64,000 nucleotides of DNA from Chryseobacterium sp. SC28 (GCF_003932955.1 NZ_QOVY01000008.1:46131-110130); one strand, 5' to 3'; positions 8,317-17,819 are shown, counted from the stretch's first letter. Numbers and translations: made by a program. The notes: generated from the sequence alone by a model not told the origin.

Positions 8317-9696
8317 TTGAAAAATATAATTTTAGCATCGGTTGTCTTCTTGTTATACAATTGTTCAAACGACAGCAATTGGGATCCAAATGATATTTTG
8401 GTAAATCCACCTGAGGAGCCGGCAACCGTTTACACAGACGCCCAGATCACCGAAATGGTGCAGAAAGATGCCCTCAAATACTTTTGGGACTTCGCACAAA
8501 CCGATTCCAAACTTGCCCGAGAAAGATACCACACAGATGATCCTAATAATGATGCCAATACCGTCACCACAGGCGGCTCAGGCTTCGGATTGATGACCAT
8601 TTTGGTGGGAATCAAGAACGGTTATGTTGCCCAGCCGGAAGCCGTTTCCAGATTGACGACCGCGCTTAATTTTTTACAAAATGCCAACCGATTTCACGGT
8701 GCCTGGCCACATTGGATGAATGGTACCAACGGCAACGTCATCCCATTCAGCACCAAAGATAACGGAGGAGATCTGGTAGAAACGGCTTTCCTGGCGCAAG
8801 GTCTAATCTGCGTGAGAGAGTTTTTCAAAAACTCCACCAACGCTTCAGAATTAGCATTAGCTCAAAAAGCTGACGAACTGTGGAAAGGCATAGAATGGAA
8901 TTGGTACACACAAGGCCAGAATGTCTTGTACTGGCACTGGTCTCCTACCTACAATTTTGATATGAATATGAAATTGCAAGGCTTCGACGAAACCTTAATC
9001 ACTTATGTACTGGCCGCAGCATCTCCCAATTATTCAATTCCCAAATCGGTTTACCAAAATGGATGGGCAAGAAACGGAGGCATCAAATCGTCGGGTACGC
9101 AATATGGTATTCCGCTCATCGTCAACCATAACGGTGCATCGGGAACGGTCGGTCCCATGTTTTGGTCGCATTATTCATTTCTTGGTCTCAACCCCAAAGG
9201 CCTTTATGACGACTATGTCAATTATGGCGACGTTACTACCAATCACGCCAAAATTATGTATCAATATTGTGTCACCAATCCAAAAGGATTCTCAGGCTAT
9301 AATGCCAAAAGTTGGGGTCTCACAGCCAGCTACTCCCGAAATGCAGATGGAACCACAGGTTATGCTGCCCATCAGCCCAATAACGATTTGGGCGTAATTT
9401 CGCCCACGGCAGCGATATCCGACATGCCCTACACACCAACGGAAAGTATGAATTTTCTGAGATTTCTTTACAATGAAAATTATTCCAAGTATATCGGTGT
9501 GGCCGGTCCTTACGACGCCTATTCCATTCAATACAATTGGGTGACGCCCAGATATTTGGCCATAGATCAAGGCACCATAGCACCAATGATCGAAAACGGT
9601 AAAACCCAATTTCTGTGGAATCTCTTTATGAATGCACCCGACGTAAGACAAGGTTTGGTAAAATTAGGATTCCATTCCTCAACATATGGCTTTTAA
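8317..9696 (+). CDS. GH144-type glucanase lipoprotein, copy 1
   Basis: A 459-residue lipoprotein of the glucoamylase-like PF10091/GH144 family, whose characterised members are endo- or exo-beta-1,2-glucanases. The start is TTG: no ATG or GTG lies between it and the in-frame stop at 8284, and it gives a good lipoprotein signal ending LYNC (Cys16). The alpha/alpha-barrel pattern includes DALKYFWDFA, TGGSGFGLMTILVG and FHGAWPHWMNG. Acidic residues Asp148, Asp152 and Glu155 in DNGGDLVE have the D-x3-D-x2-E spacing of the acidic cluster of a Chitinophaga GH144 enzyme. It is followed after 17 bases by a paralogue, so the pair looks like a tandem duplication. Outer-membrane anchoring is inferred from the lipobox. 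Confidence 0.85.
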   Translation: MKNIILASVVFLLYNCSNDSNWDPNDILVNPPEEPATVYTDAQITEMVQKDALKYFWDFAQTDSKLARERYHTDDPNNDANTVTTGGSGFGLMTILVGIKNGYVAQPEAVSRLTTALNFLQNANRFHGAWPHWMNGTNGNVIPFSTKDNGGDLVETAFLAQGLICVREFFKNSTNASELALAQKADELWKGIEWNWYTQGQNVLYWHWSPTYNFDMNMKLQGFDETLITYVLAAASPNYSIPKSVYQNGWARNGGIKSSGTQYGIPLIVNHNGASGTVGPMFWSHYSFLGLNPKGLYDDYVNYGDVTTNHAKIMYQYCVTNPKGFSGYNAKSWGLTASYSRNADGTTGYAAHQPNNDLGVISPTAAISDMPYTPTESMNFLRFLYNENYSKYIGVAGPYDAYSIQYNWVTPRYLAIDQGTIAPMIENGKTQFLWNLFMNAPDVRQGLVKLGFHSSTYGF

Positions 9697-9713
9697 TTTA
9701 ACTTAAAAATTCT

Positions 9714-11105
9714 ATGAAAAATATTTTTAGACTATCGTTCATTGCTGTTAGCCTGTTAATTTCTTGCAAGAATTATCAAGGTTCGCAGCAAGCACAGAAA
9801 GATTCTGAATCCACAACGAAAAAACTAACGGACACGCAACTGATGGACAAAGTCCAAAGCGACGCCCTCAAATACTTCTGGGACTTTGCAGAACTCCATT
9901 CAATGCTGGGAAGAGAGCGCTATCACGAAGATAATATTTATCCGCAAAACGATAAGCACGTGGTTACCACGGGCGGATCGGGCTTTGGATTAATGACCAT
10001 TCTGGTTGGGGTCGATAGGAAATTTATCCCCCGTGCCGAAGCAGTGAAAAGATTAAATCACATCGCCGATTTTCTTAGCAAAGCAGACCGTTTCCACGGT
10101 GCGTGGCCGCATTGGATGAATGGCGAAACCGGCAAAGTAGTCCCTTTTGGCAAGAAAGATAATGGCGGAGACCTCGTAGAAACTGCATTCCTTACCCAAG
10201 GAATCATCTGCGTTCGAGAATATTTCAAAAACGGAAATGCCGAAGAAAAAGCACTCGCTGCCAAAATGGATCAACTTTGGAAAGGTGTCGAATGGAATTG
10301 GTACACCAAAGGCGGACAAAAAGTGCTCTACTGGCATTGGTCGCCAACCTATGGCTGGGAAATGAATTTCCCGCTCGAAGGCTACAACGAATGCCTGATT
10401 ACCTACGTTCTGGCAGCCTCATCCCCAGATTATTCCATCGATTCCGAAACCTATAACAAAGGGTGGACACGAAATGGCACTTATACGACAGACAAAACCA
10501 AATACGGATTGCCTCTTTACGTCAAACACAATTATGCAGAAGAATTTGGCGGTCCATTATTCTGGTCCCAATACTCATATTTAGGTTTAGATCCGCGTGG
10601 ACTTTCAGATCAATACGTGAAAAATTATTGGGATCTCAACCGAAATCAAGTCCTGATAGATTACAAATATTGTCTGGAAAATCCCTTCAAATACAAAGGA
10701 TATTCAGAAAAATATTGGGGACTTACAGCCGGCTACACGAGGAACAAAGATGGTTCCGTCGGTTATGCCGCTCACCAACCAATAAAAGAAGATTTGGGCG
10801 TGATTGTGCCGACTGGCGCGCTCAGCTCTATGCCCTATACCCCAAAAGAATCGATGGCTTTCCTGAGATTTTTATACGAAGAAAAACCAAAATTTGTCGG
10901 AAGTGCAGGTCCTTATGATGCAACGTCTATCCATTTTGACGACTGGTTTACGCCACGCTATCTGGCTATCGATCAGGGAACTATCGCGCCGATGATCGAG
11001 AATTATCGCACCGGACTGCTCTGGAATCTCTTCATGAATGCACCCGAAGTGAGAAACGGACTCAAAAAAATCGGGTTTAAGTCCACAGAACATCAGATTC
11101 AATAA
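9714..11105 (+). CDS. GH144-type glucanase lipoprotein, copy 2
   Basis: A 463-residue paralogue of the preceding gene with the same family blocks: DALKYFWDFAE, TGGSGFGLMTILVGV, FHGAWPHWMNGE, and the acidic cluster Asp149/Asp153/Glu156 in DNGGDLVE. The signal peptide ends LISC (Cys18). Differences are spread along the protein, including WDLNRNQ and the region before the C-terminus, which fits an old duplication with divided roles, for instance one endo- and one exo-acting enzyme. That division is a guess. ATG start with an A-rich leader; probably co-transcribed with copy 1. Confidence 0.85.
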   Translation: MKNIFRLSFIAVSLLISCKNYQGSQQAQKDSESTTKKLTDTQLMDKVQSDALKYFWDFAELHSMLGRERYHEDNIYPQNDKHVVTTGGSGFGLMTILVGVDRKFIPRAEAVKRLNHIADFLSKADRFHGAWPHWMNGETGKVVPFGKKDNGGDLVETAFLTQGIICVREYFKNGNAEEKALAAKMDQLWKGVEWNWYTKGGQKVLYWHWSPTYGWEMNFPLEGYNECLITYVLAASSPDYSIDSETYNKGWTRNGTYTTDKTKYGLPLYVKHNYAEEFGGPLFWSQYSYLGLDPRGLSDQYVKNYWDLNRNQVLIDYKYCLENPFKYKGYSEKYWGLTAGYTRNKDGSVGYAAHQPIKEDLGVIVPTGALSSMPYTPKESMAFLRFLYEEKPKFVGSAGPYDATSIHFDDWFTPRYLAIDQGTIAPMIENYRTGLLWNLFMNAPEVRNGLKKIGFKSTEHQIQ

Positions 11106-11164
11106 ACAAAAAGTATTATCTTTAAACACTAAATTTTATTGTTTCGTTTGGAGACTTTAATATT

Positions 11165-11349
11165 TTTTGGGAGCTTGATCCCGCTGTCCGCTATATCTTT
11201 TTTGTTTTTAGAACGTTTCTCAGTTCGATTGAAAGTTTAACACCAAAAAACAAAAAAGGATGCCGCTGCCATCGGGGCTATGGGTTGAGTCACAGAATGA
11301 AATCCTCAACTGAAAAGAAGTAGCGCGCGTACGCCGGAGGAGCGCTCCG
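11165..11349. repeat. Intergenic inverted-repeat element inside the PUL
   Basis: The 319-base gap 11106-11424 has no supported gene. It holds an imperfect inverted repeat: a left arm around 11178-11211 (GATCCCGCTGTCCGC, then ATC and TTTTTTGTTTTTAG) and a right arm around 11242-11281 (CCAAAAAACAAAAAAGGAT, then GCCGCTGCCATCGGGGCTA). The T/A-rich inner parts pair almost fully with one bulge; the outer GC-rich parts are similar but not complementary throughout. A GC-rich tail with palindromes GCGTACGC and GGAGCGCTCC (11339-11348) follows. Its base composition differs from the AT-rich gaps around it. From memory, similar intergenic elements occur in Flavobacteriia; this was not checked. Confidence 0.55.
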
Positions 11350-11424
11350 TAAAAAAAATTCAGACGATGCAACAAATAAACGCGTTAGAGAGTATTAGAA
11401 AAAACAAATCAAAAATCCAATAAA

Positions 11425-12144
11425 ATGAATTTAAGACAGAAATTACTTGCTTTTTTACTTTTAATTTGCATTTTTCCTTTTGCCACAGCGCAGGAAATCA
11501 AATCCGAGTTCAACAAAGAAGTAAAGATTCAAGCCAAATTATCCTATATCTTGGATATGCCGCCAAATGTTAAATCCAAAATACCGTTAATTGTATTTCT
11601 TCACGGTTCGGGAGAAAGAGGCACTAATTTGGAAATGATTAAAGTTCACAGTCCTTTTACGTACAAAAGTTTGATCCCGGAACCCGTTGCCATCTTGGCG
11701 CCTCAATGTCCGGAAAACACTTGGTGGGATACCACTCAAATCTATTTTCTGATTAAGGAAATCTCGGAAAAGTACAAAATCGATAAAGCAAGAATCTACC
11801 TCACAGGTCTGTCGATGGGCGGCTGGGGAACTTTGAAACTGGCAGGCGAGCATCCGGAAATGTTTGCCGCAGTTGCCGCAATCTGTGCTCCAACAGACCG
11901 CATGATGCAGGCCACTATTCAGAATTACAAAGATCTCAATATCAAATTATTCCACGGCGGGATGGACGATGTTGTTCTTCCGGAAAATGCTTTCAACTTT
12001 TATCAAAAACTGCATCCCATCAACCCCAAAGCAGAACTCACCATTTTCCCGAACGATAATCACAATTCTTGGGATTCCACTTACTCCGATCCCAAATTGT
12101 GGCAATGGATGCTGTCTCAATCGATCATTGAAGTTAAAAATTAA
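11425..12144 (+). CDS. Secreted alpha/beta hydrolase (dienelactone hydrolase/carboxylesterase-like)
   Basis: A 239-residue alpha/beta hydrolase with signal peptide 1-23 (ending ATAQE). Seen: oxyanion-hole motif HGSGERG (60-66), nucleophile elbow GLSMGG with Ser130, probable acid Asp181 or Asp182 in GGMDDVV, and His213 in NDNHNSWD. This is the layout of carboxylesterase/phospholipase-like and PHB-depolymerase/CE1-like enzymes. It is 14 bases before the GH3 gene and probably co-transcribed with it. A role in removing ester substituents from the PUL substrate is inferred from context only. A peptidase or lipase role cannot be excluded. Confidence 0.75.
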   Translation: MNLRQKLLAFLLLICIFPFATAQEIKSEFNKEVKIQAKLSYILDMPPNVKSKIPLIVFLHGSGERGTNLEMIKVHSPFTYKSLIPEPVAILAPQCPENTWWDTTQIYFLIKEISEKYKIDKARIYLTGLSMGGWGTLKLAGEHPEMFAAVAAICAPTDRMMQATIQNYKDLNIKLFHGGMDDVVLPENAFNFYQKLHPINPKAELTIFPNDNHNSWDSTYSDPKLWQWMLSQSIIEVKN

Positions 12145-12158
12145 AATATATAATTTAT

Positions 12159-14486
12159 ATGAAAAAATTTGCAATCCTGGCTGCATTGGCACTTTCGCCA
12201 TTCTTTTTGGCGCAGAATATTATATCCAAACCTGCCCAGTCTTACCAGTCGGCTCCATATCAATCCAAGAAAAAAGCTTTTATCGACAATCTGATTTCCA
12301 AAATGACTTTGGATGAGAAAATCGGACAGCTCAATCTGCCTTCTTCAGGCGATTTTACAACGGGGCAGGCACAGAGCTCCGACATCGGTAAAAAAGTGGA
12401 ACAAGGCTTGGTTGGCGGATTATTTAATATCAAAGGGGTTGATAAAATCCGCGAGGTTCAGAAAGTGGCAGTAGAAAAAAGCCGACTGAAGATTCCAATG
12501 ATTTTCGGAATGGACGTGATCCACGGCTATGAAACCTCATTTCCAATTCCGTTGGGCTTAGCCTCGTCTTGGGACACAGATTTGATCCAGCGCTCTGCTC
12601 AGATTGCTGCTCAGGAAGCCACTGCCGACGGCATCAACTGGACCTTCTCGCCGATGGTCGATATTTCCAGAGATCCGCGGTGGGGCAGGGTTTCCGAAGG
12701 TGCCGGCGAAGATCCCTATTTGGGAAGCGAGATCGCAAAAGCGATGGTTTATGGCTATCAAGGGGACGATCTTGCCAAGAAAAACACTATGCTCGCTTGC
12801 GTAAAACATTTTGCGCTTTATGGTGCTGCGGAAGGTGGTAGAGATTATAATACGGTGGATATGAGTCATTTGCAAATGTACAACACCTATTTTCCACCTT
12901 ACAAAGCGGCTGTTGAAGCTGGCGCGGGCTCGGTGATGGCTTCGTTCAATGAGATAGACGGCATTCCGGCAACGGGAAACAAATGGCTGCTAACGGATGT
13001 TTTAAGAAAACAATGGAATTTCAAAGGTTTTGTGGTCACAGATTACACCGGGATCAATGAGATGATTGACCACGGAATGGGCGATTTGCAAGAAGTGTCT
13101 GCTTTAGCTATTAATGCCGGAGTCGATATGGATATGGTGGGCGAGGGTTTTTTGAAAACTTTGAAAAAATCGATTTCCGAAGGAAAAGTAACGGAACAAG
13201 CAGTGACCGATGCTGCAAGAAGAATTCTGGAAGCCAAATACGACCTCGGTCTTTTTGATGATCCTTATAAATATACCGATTCCAAAAGAGCCCAGAGAGA
13301 GGTTTTCAGTCCAAAAAATCTGGAGGCAGCCAAAACGATTTCTTCTCAATCCATGGTTCTTCTTAAAAATAACAAGCAGGTTCTTCCGTTGCAGAAATCC
13401 GGAACCGTGGCCGTCATCGGGCCTTTGGGCGACAATGCCGTGAACATGCCCGGTACTTGGAGCGTTGCCGCGAAGCACGCCAATTCTATTTCGCTGCTGA
13501 GAGGTCTTAAAGAATCTGTTGGAAAAAATGTGAAATTTCTGTATGCAAAAGGAAGCAACATCTACGAATCTGCAGAAATGGAAGAAAAAGTCTCGATGTT
13601 TGGCAAATCGGCGGGCAGAGATAATCGGCCGGCAGATCAGATAAGAAAAGAAGCGATAGCCATTGCCAACCAAGCAGACGTCGTCCTTCTTGCCATCGGA
13701 GAAAGTGCCGAAATGAGCGGCGAATCTAGTTCCAGAACCGATATCGGAATTCCGGAAACTCAAAAAGAATTGTTGAGAGAACTTAAAAAAACCGGCAAAC
13801 CAATCGTTATCGTTTTATTCACAGGTCGTCCGTTGGTTTTGACGGAAGAATCCCAGCTGGCAGATGCTATTCTGAATGTTTGGTTCCCGGGAAGCATGGC
13901 TGGTTACGCAATTTCGGACGTACTGTACGGAAAAGTAAATCCGTCCGGAAAGTTACCGATGACGTTCCCAAGAAGCGTGGGCCAAGTTCCGCTTTATTAC
14001 AATGCGAAAAATACCGGTCGCCCGTTGAGTTTGGAAAATACGGAAAAATGCAAGTTCGAGAAATTCCGTTCCAACTATCTGGACGAGTGCAACACACCGC
14101 TTTATCCTTTCGGATTTGGATTGAGTTATACGACCTTTGGATATTCTGATGTTTCGGTCAGCAATGCAAAACCGACAGGAAACACCGCGATCGAGGCCAG
14201 TGTCACGTTGACGAATAATGGAAAATACGACGGCGCTGAGGTGGTTCAGCTATACATCCGAGATTTGGTTGGCAGCATCACAAGACCTGTCAAAGAGCTG
14301 AAAGGTTTCCAAAAAGTATATTTGAAAGCAGGCGAAAGCAAAAAAGTAACTTTCAAAATTTCGCCCGAAGATCTTAAATTCTACAACAATCAATTGAAGT
14401 ACGATTGGGAAGCCGGCGATTTCGATATTATGATTGGCAGCAATTCTCACGATGTCAAAACAACAAGAGTGAACTGGAGCAAATAG
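12159..14486 (+). CDS. bglX: GH3 beta-glucosidase, BglX-like
   Basis: A 775-residue glycoside hydrolase family 3 enzyme that would release glucose from the ends of gluco-oligosaccharides. Signal peptide about 1-19, ending FFLAQ, so probably periplasmic. The N-terminal TIM barrel carries GMDVIHGYET (118-127), FSPMVDISRDPRWGR, the KHF motif (216-218) with GGRDYNTVDMS, and the nucleophile Asp295 in GFVVTDYTG. The alpha/beta sandwich follows with SMVLLKNN and GESAEMSGESSSRTDI, then a C-terminal fibronectin III-like domain (from about 680, EVVQLYIRDLVGSITRPV). Length and domains match BglX. GH3 enzymes specific for beta-1,2 links are known; linkage specificity cannot be read here. It closes the PUL. 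Confidence 0.93.
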   Translation: MKKFAILAALALSPFFLAQNIISKPAQSYQSAPYQSKKKAFIDNLISKMTLDEKIGQLNLPSSGDFTTGQAQSSDIGKKVEQGLVGGLFNIKGVDKIREVQKVAVEKSRLKIPMIFGMDVIHGYETSFPIPLGLASSWDTDLIQRSAQIAAQEATADGINWTFSPMVDISRDPRWGRVSEGAGEDPYLGSEIAKAMVYGYQGDDLAKKNTMLACVKHFALYGAAEGGRDYNTVDMSHLQMYNTYFPPYKAAVEAGAGSVMASFNEIDGIPATGNKWLLTDVLRKQWNFKGFVVTDYTGINEMIDHGMGDLQEVSALAINAGVDMDMVGEGFLKTLKKSISEGKVTEQAVTDAARRILEAKYDLGLFDDPYKYTDSKRAQREVFSPKNLEAAKTISSQSMVLLKNNKQVLPLQKSGTVAVIGPLGDNAVNMPGTWSVAAKHANSISLLRGLKESVGKNVKFLYAKGSNIYESAEMEEKVSMFGKSAGRDNRPADQIRKEAIAIANQADVVLLAIGESAEMSGESSSRTDIGIPETQKELLRELKKTGKPIVIVLFTGRPLVLTEESQLADAILNVWFPGSMAGYAISDVLYGKVNPSGKLPMTFPRSVGQVPLYYNAKNTGRPLSLENTEKCKFEKFRSNYLDECNTPLYPFGFGLSYTTFGYSDVSVSNAKPTGNTAIEASVTLTNNGKYDGAEVVQLYIRDLVGSITRPVKELKGFQKVYLKAGESKKVTFKISPEDLKFYNNQLKYDWEAGDFDIMIGSNSHDVKTTRVNWSK

Positions 14487-14507
14487 AAATTTATTGAATA
14501 ATAAAAT

Positions 14508-14543
14508 AAAAGGCCTTTTGGATAATCTCTGGAAGGCCTTTTA
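14508..14543 (+). terminator. Terminator at the end of the PUL
   Basis: A 10-bp perfect stem AAAAGGCCTT/AAGGCCTTTT with a roughly 15-base loop, 21 bases past the GH3 stop. Confidence 0.75.
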
Positions 14544-14663
14544 ATGTGAATGGAACGGGGGAAATTTCACCACATTTTTTATTAAAGAAAGCATTTTAAA
14601 ATTAATCGAAGAGGAATAATACAGATTTCTCATTTTCAAATTCTTATTTCCGTGATAAATCGT

Positions 14664-14671
14664 TATATTTG
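14664..14671 (+). promoter_or_regulatory. -7 box TATATTTG for secDF
   Basis: An exact TAnnTTTG match ends 29 bases before the secDF start codon. No -33 TTG at the usual spacing was seen. Confidence 0.6.
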
Positions 14672-14700
14672 CCGACCTAATTTATATATATCGTAAGACA

Positions 14701-17610
14701 ATGCAAGGAAAAGGACTCGTTACATTAGTTGCCATCGTTCTTGGATTAATTTGCCTTAATGAGCTTCTGCCATCTTTCTATGCCAACAAAATAGAGAATG
14801 AAGCAAAGGCCATCGCAGGGGAAAATCCGGTGAAATACCAAGCTGAGCTCGCAAGACTTTCTAAGGACACTCTTAATCTCGGTTTTACAAAACTGGATTA
14901 CACGTCTGCAAAACAGAAAGAGATGAAACTCGGACTGGACTTGAAAGGTGGTATCAACGTACTATTGGAGATCAACCAAAGAGATTTGGTAAACGATCTT
15001 AGCAATTACTCTACAAATGCTACTCTGATAGAAGCGCTCAACAGAACCGACAAAGTGCAGAAAAACTCGAGCAAGCAGTACATCGAGGACTTCTTCATAC
15101 AGTTTGAAGCCGTCAACAAAGAAAAAGGAACCAACCTGAAACTGGCAGATCCAGAAATATTTGGAAACACCAATCTCTCTGAGATCAAATTCAATACGCC
15201 GGACGAGCAAGTCAAAAACATTGTCAGAAAAAAAATTGACGCCTCGGTCGGGACAGCTTACGAAGTTCTCAGAACCCGTATCGACAAAATGGGTGTGACG
15301 CAACCCAACGTCCAGAGAGTTCCCGGCACCGGAAGGATTTTGGTGGAAATGCCCGGAATCAAAGATATAGATCGGGTAAAAAAAATGCTCCAGACTTCTG
15401 CAAAACTACAGTTTTGGGAAGTGCAGCTGGCGCAGGAAGTCGTTCCCTATTTCTCTCAACTCGATCAGCTGGTGAAAACCAAAGGCGATTCTATCGGCGT
15501 CGCAAAATCGACGAATCTGATGAACTTGATTCAGCTGAATTCCACACCCGGAAATGCCGTGGCGAATGTAAAATTGTCCGACACCGCCGTTGTGAATAAG
15601 TTGCTTAATTGTGAAATTGCCATCAAAGCAAGACCTATTAATTTAAAATATACCCAGTTTATGTGGGGCTACAAGCCCGAATCTACTTCTCCCAACAGCT
15701 TGGTTCTCTACGCCATTCGCGGAAACATTACGCAGAAAGCACCGGTGGACGGTGCCGTAGAATCGGCAAACATCAACTACGACCAGCTGGGGCGTATCGT
15801 GGTAGATATGCAGATGGACTCCCAAGGCGCGCGCGACTGGAAAGCCATGACGGAGAAAAATAAAGGAAAAGTGGTGGCGGTAACTTTGGACAACAGAGTT
15901 TACACAGCTCCTACAGTAAACGAGGTGATTCCCAACGGAAGAACCCAAATCTCGGGAAATTTCACTCAGGAAGAAGCGAAGGACTTAGTGGACGTTCTGG
16001 GCGCCGGCAAATTACCCGCCGGGGCAAAAATCGTGCAGGCAGAGGTGGTGGGCCCGTCTTTGGGTGCCGAATCCATCAATGCCGGAATTACTTCTTTTCT
16101 CATTGCTTTTGCCATCATCATCGTTTACATCGTTTTCTATTACGGCGGTGCCGGCATATTTGCCGTTATTGCGATGATTATCAACTTGTTCTATATCTTC
16201 GGAATTATGGATTCGCTGGACGCGACCTTGACGCTTCCCGGTATCGCAGGTATCGTATTATCGATGGCGCTGGCCGTAGATGCGAACGTTATTATTTACG
16301 AAAGAACCAAAGAAGAACTCTTCCGCGGAAAAAATATTCTGGACGCTTATAAAGATGGTTTCAAGCACGCAATTTCTGCCATCCTCGATGGTCACGCGAC
16401 CACTTTCATTACCGCTTTGATTCTTTATATCTTCGGTACGGGACCTATCAAAGGTTTTGCAGTGACGCTTATGATTGGTTTGATAATGACCTTATTCACC
16501 TCGGTTTTATTATCGAGAATAATGATTTTTAGCAGACTGAGTAAGGGTAAGTCACTTTCTGTCTGGACGGCACCGACTAAGAATCTCTTCCGCAATACTT
16601 GGATCGATTTTATCGGAAAAAGAAAATATGCCTACTATTTTTCGGGAATTTTGATGGTCATTTCAATCGCTTCCATCGCTATCAACGGTTTCAAATACGG
16701 TATCGATTTTACCGGCGGGCGCAACTACGTTGTCCGATTTGAAAAACCCGTGGATGCCAATAAGATAGAGGAGAATATTGCAAAACTGATGCAGACCAAT
16801 GATGGCAAAAACAACTCCATCGAAGCTAAAACTTTCGGGAATTCTTCGCAATTGAAAATCACCACAGACTATTTGGTTGATGACGAGTCTCTTGCAGCGG
16901 ATCAAACCGTGGAACGAAAAATTTACGAAGGGGTTAAATCCGAATTGCCCGCCGGGATGAGTCTGGCCGAGTTCAAATCTGCAGACAAAGGTAATGCCGG
17001 TATTATTTCCTCAAGCAAAGTGGGGCCAACGGTGGCAGACGACATCCAGACGGGCGGTATGTTGGCCGTTGCCGCTTCTTTATTAGGAATTTTCATCTAT
17101 ATCTTGTTGAGATTCGACAAGTGGCAATTCTCACTCGGAGCAGTTGCTGCGCTCTTCCACGATACGGTAGTAATCCTGGGGGTTTATTCGTTATTCTACA
17201 AGGTAATGCCTTTCAATATGGAGATCAATCAAGATTTCATTGCTGCGATACTTACGGTCATAGGATATTCCATCAACGATACGGTCATCATCTTCGACAG
17301 AATCCGCGAATACCTTCGCGAGAAAAAAGCGTTGACACTGGCAGGATTGTTTGATGATTCCATTTCCAGCACGATTGGTAGAACCTTCAACACGTCTTTC
17401 ACCACGATTTTGGTCATCCTTGCGATTTTCATTTTCGGTGGCGACAATTTGAGAGGCTTTATGTTCTGTTTGTTGCTCGGCATCGGATTCGGAACCTATT
17501 CATCGATTTTTATAGCCTCGGCTACGGCTTATGACTTCCTGCGAGGAAAGAAAAAAGAAGACAAAGTCACCGGAAAATCGTCATCTGAAAAGTTGGTGGC
17601 TGTCAAATAA
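14701..17610 (+). CDS. secDF: Protein translocase SecDF fusion
   Basis: A 969-residue fusion of SecD and SecF, inner-membrane proteins that use the proton gradient to pull secreted proteins out of the SecYEG channel. The N-terminal membrane helix (6-27) is followed by SecD conserved motif GLDLKGG (78-84), a long periplasmic region with VEMPGIKDIDRVKKML, and the SecD membrane block with ALAVDANVIIYERTKEE. SecF begins near residue 640 with YGIDFTGGRNYVVRF and ends with IGYSINDTVIIFDRIRE and the final helices. The fusion is normal for Bacteroidota, although the SecD periplasmic part is long. It has its own promoter and terminator, so is probably monocistronic. Confidence 0.97.
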   Translation: MQGKGLVTLVAIVLGLICLNELLPSFYANKIENEAKAIAGENPVKYQAELARLSKDTLNLGFTKLDYTSAKQKEMKLGLDLKGGINVLLEINQRDLVNDLSNYSTNATLIEALNRTDKVQKNSSKQYIEDFFIQFEAVNKEKGTNLKLADPEIFGNTNLSEIKFNTPDEQVKNIVRKKIDASVGTAYEVLRTRIDKMGVTQPNVQRVPGTGRILVEMPGIKDIDRVKKMLQTSAKLQFWEVQLAQEVVPYFSQLDQLVKTKGDSIGVAKSTNLMNLIQLNSTPGNAVANVKLSDTAVVNKLLNCEIAIKARPINLKYTQFMWGYKPESTSPNSLVLYAIRGNITQKAPVDGAVESANINYDQLGRIVVDMQMDSQGARDWKAMTEKNKGKVVAVTLDNRVYTAPTVNEVIPNGRTQISGNFTQEEAKDLVDVLGAGKLPAGAKIVQAEVVGPSLGAESINAGITSFLIAFAIIIVYIVFYYGGAGIFAVIAMIINLFYIFGIMDSLDATLTLPGIAGIVLSMALAVDANVIIYERTKEELFRGKNILDAYKDGFKHAISAILDGHATTFITALILYIFGTGPIKGFAVTLMIGLIMTLFTSVLLSRIMIFSRLSKGKSLSVWTAPTKNLFRNTWIDFIGKRKYAYYFSGILMVISIASIAINGFKYGIDFTGGRNYVVRFEKPVDANKIEENIAKLMQTNDGKNNSIEAKTFGNSSQLKITTDYLVDDESLAADQTVERKIYEGVKSELPAGMSLAEFKSADKGNAGIISSSKVGPTVADDIQTGGMLAVAASLLGIFIYILLRFDKWQFSLGAVAALFHDTVVILGVYSLFYKVMPFNMEINQDFIAAILTVIGYSINDTVIIFDRIREYLREKKALTLAGLFDDSISSTIGRTFNTSFTTILVILAIFIFGGDNLRGFMFCLLLGIGFGTYSSIFIASATAYDFLRGKKKEDKVTGKSSSEKLVAVK

Positions 17611-17630
17611 AAAATATTTAAACTATGCAA

Positions 17631-17667
17631 AAGAGCTCTCAATTTTCATTGGGAGTTCTTTTTTTTG
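17631..17667 (+). terminator. Terminator after secDF
   Basis: A stem of about 13 bp (AAGAGCTCTCAAT pairing with ATTGGGAGTTCTT through two G-T pairs) is followed by a run of eight T. Confidence 0.75.
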
Positions 17668-17819
17668 GCAGACGCTTGACCGCTTGTCCGGACTTGAAAC
17701 TTTATTATATTAACAAAACGATAATGGAGTAAAGTTTTTCTTAATCTTCAAAATCCTTTTGGTAATCTATTTATGATAAAATTATAGCAAGCAATGTCTG
17801 TTAGATTTATAAACTTTCT

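Noticed and set aside
13104..13763. 219-codon frame opposite the GH3 gene
   Set aside because: A shadow frame antisense to conserved GH3 sequence, with no recognisable family.
2722..14486. PUL as a recently acquired mobile island
   Set aside because: No integrase, transposase, tRNA-bounded repeat or clear base-composition break was seen around it.
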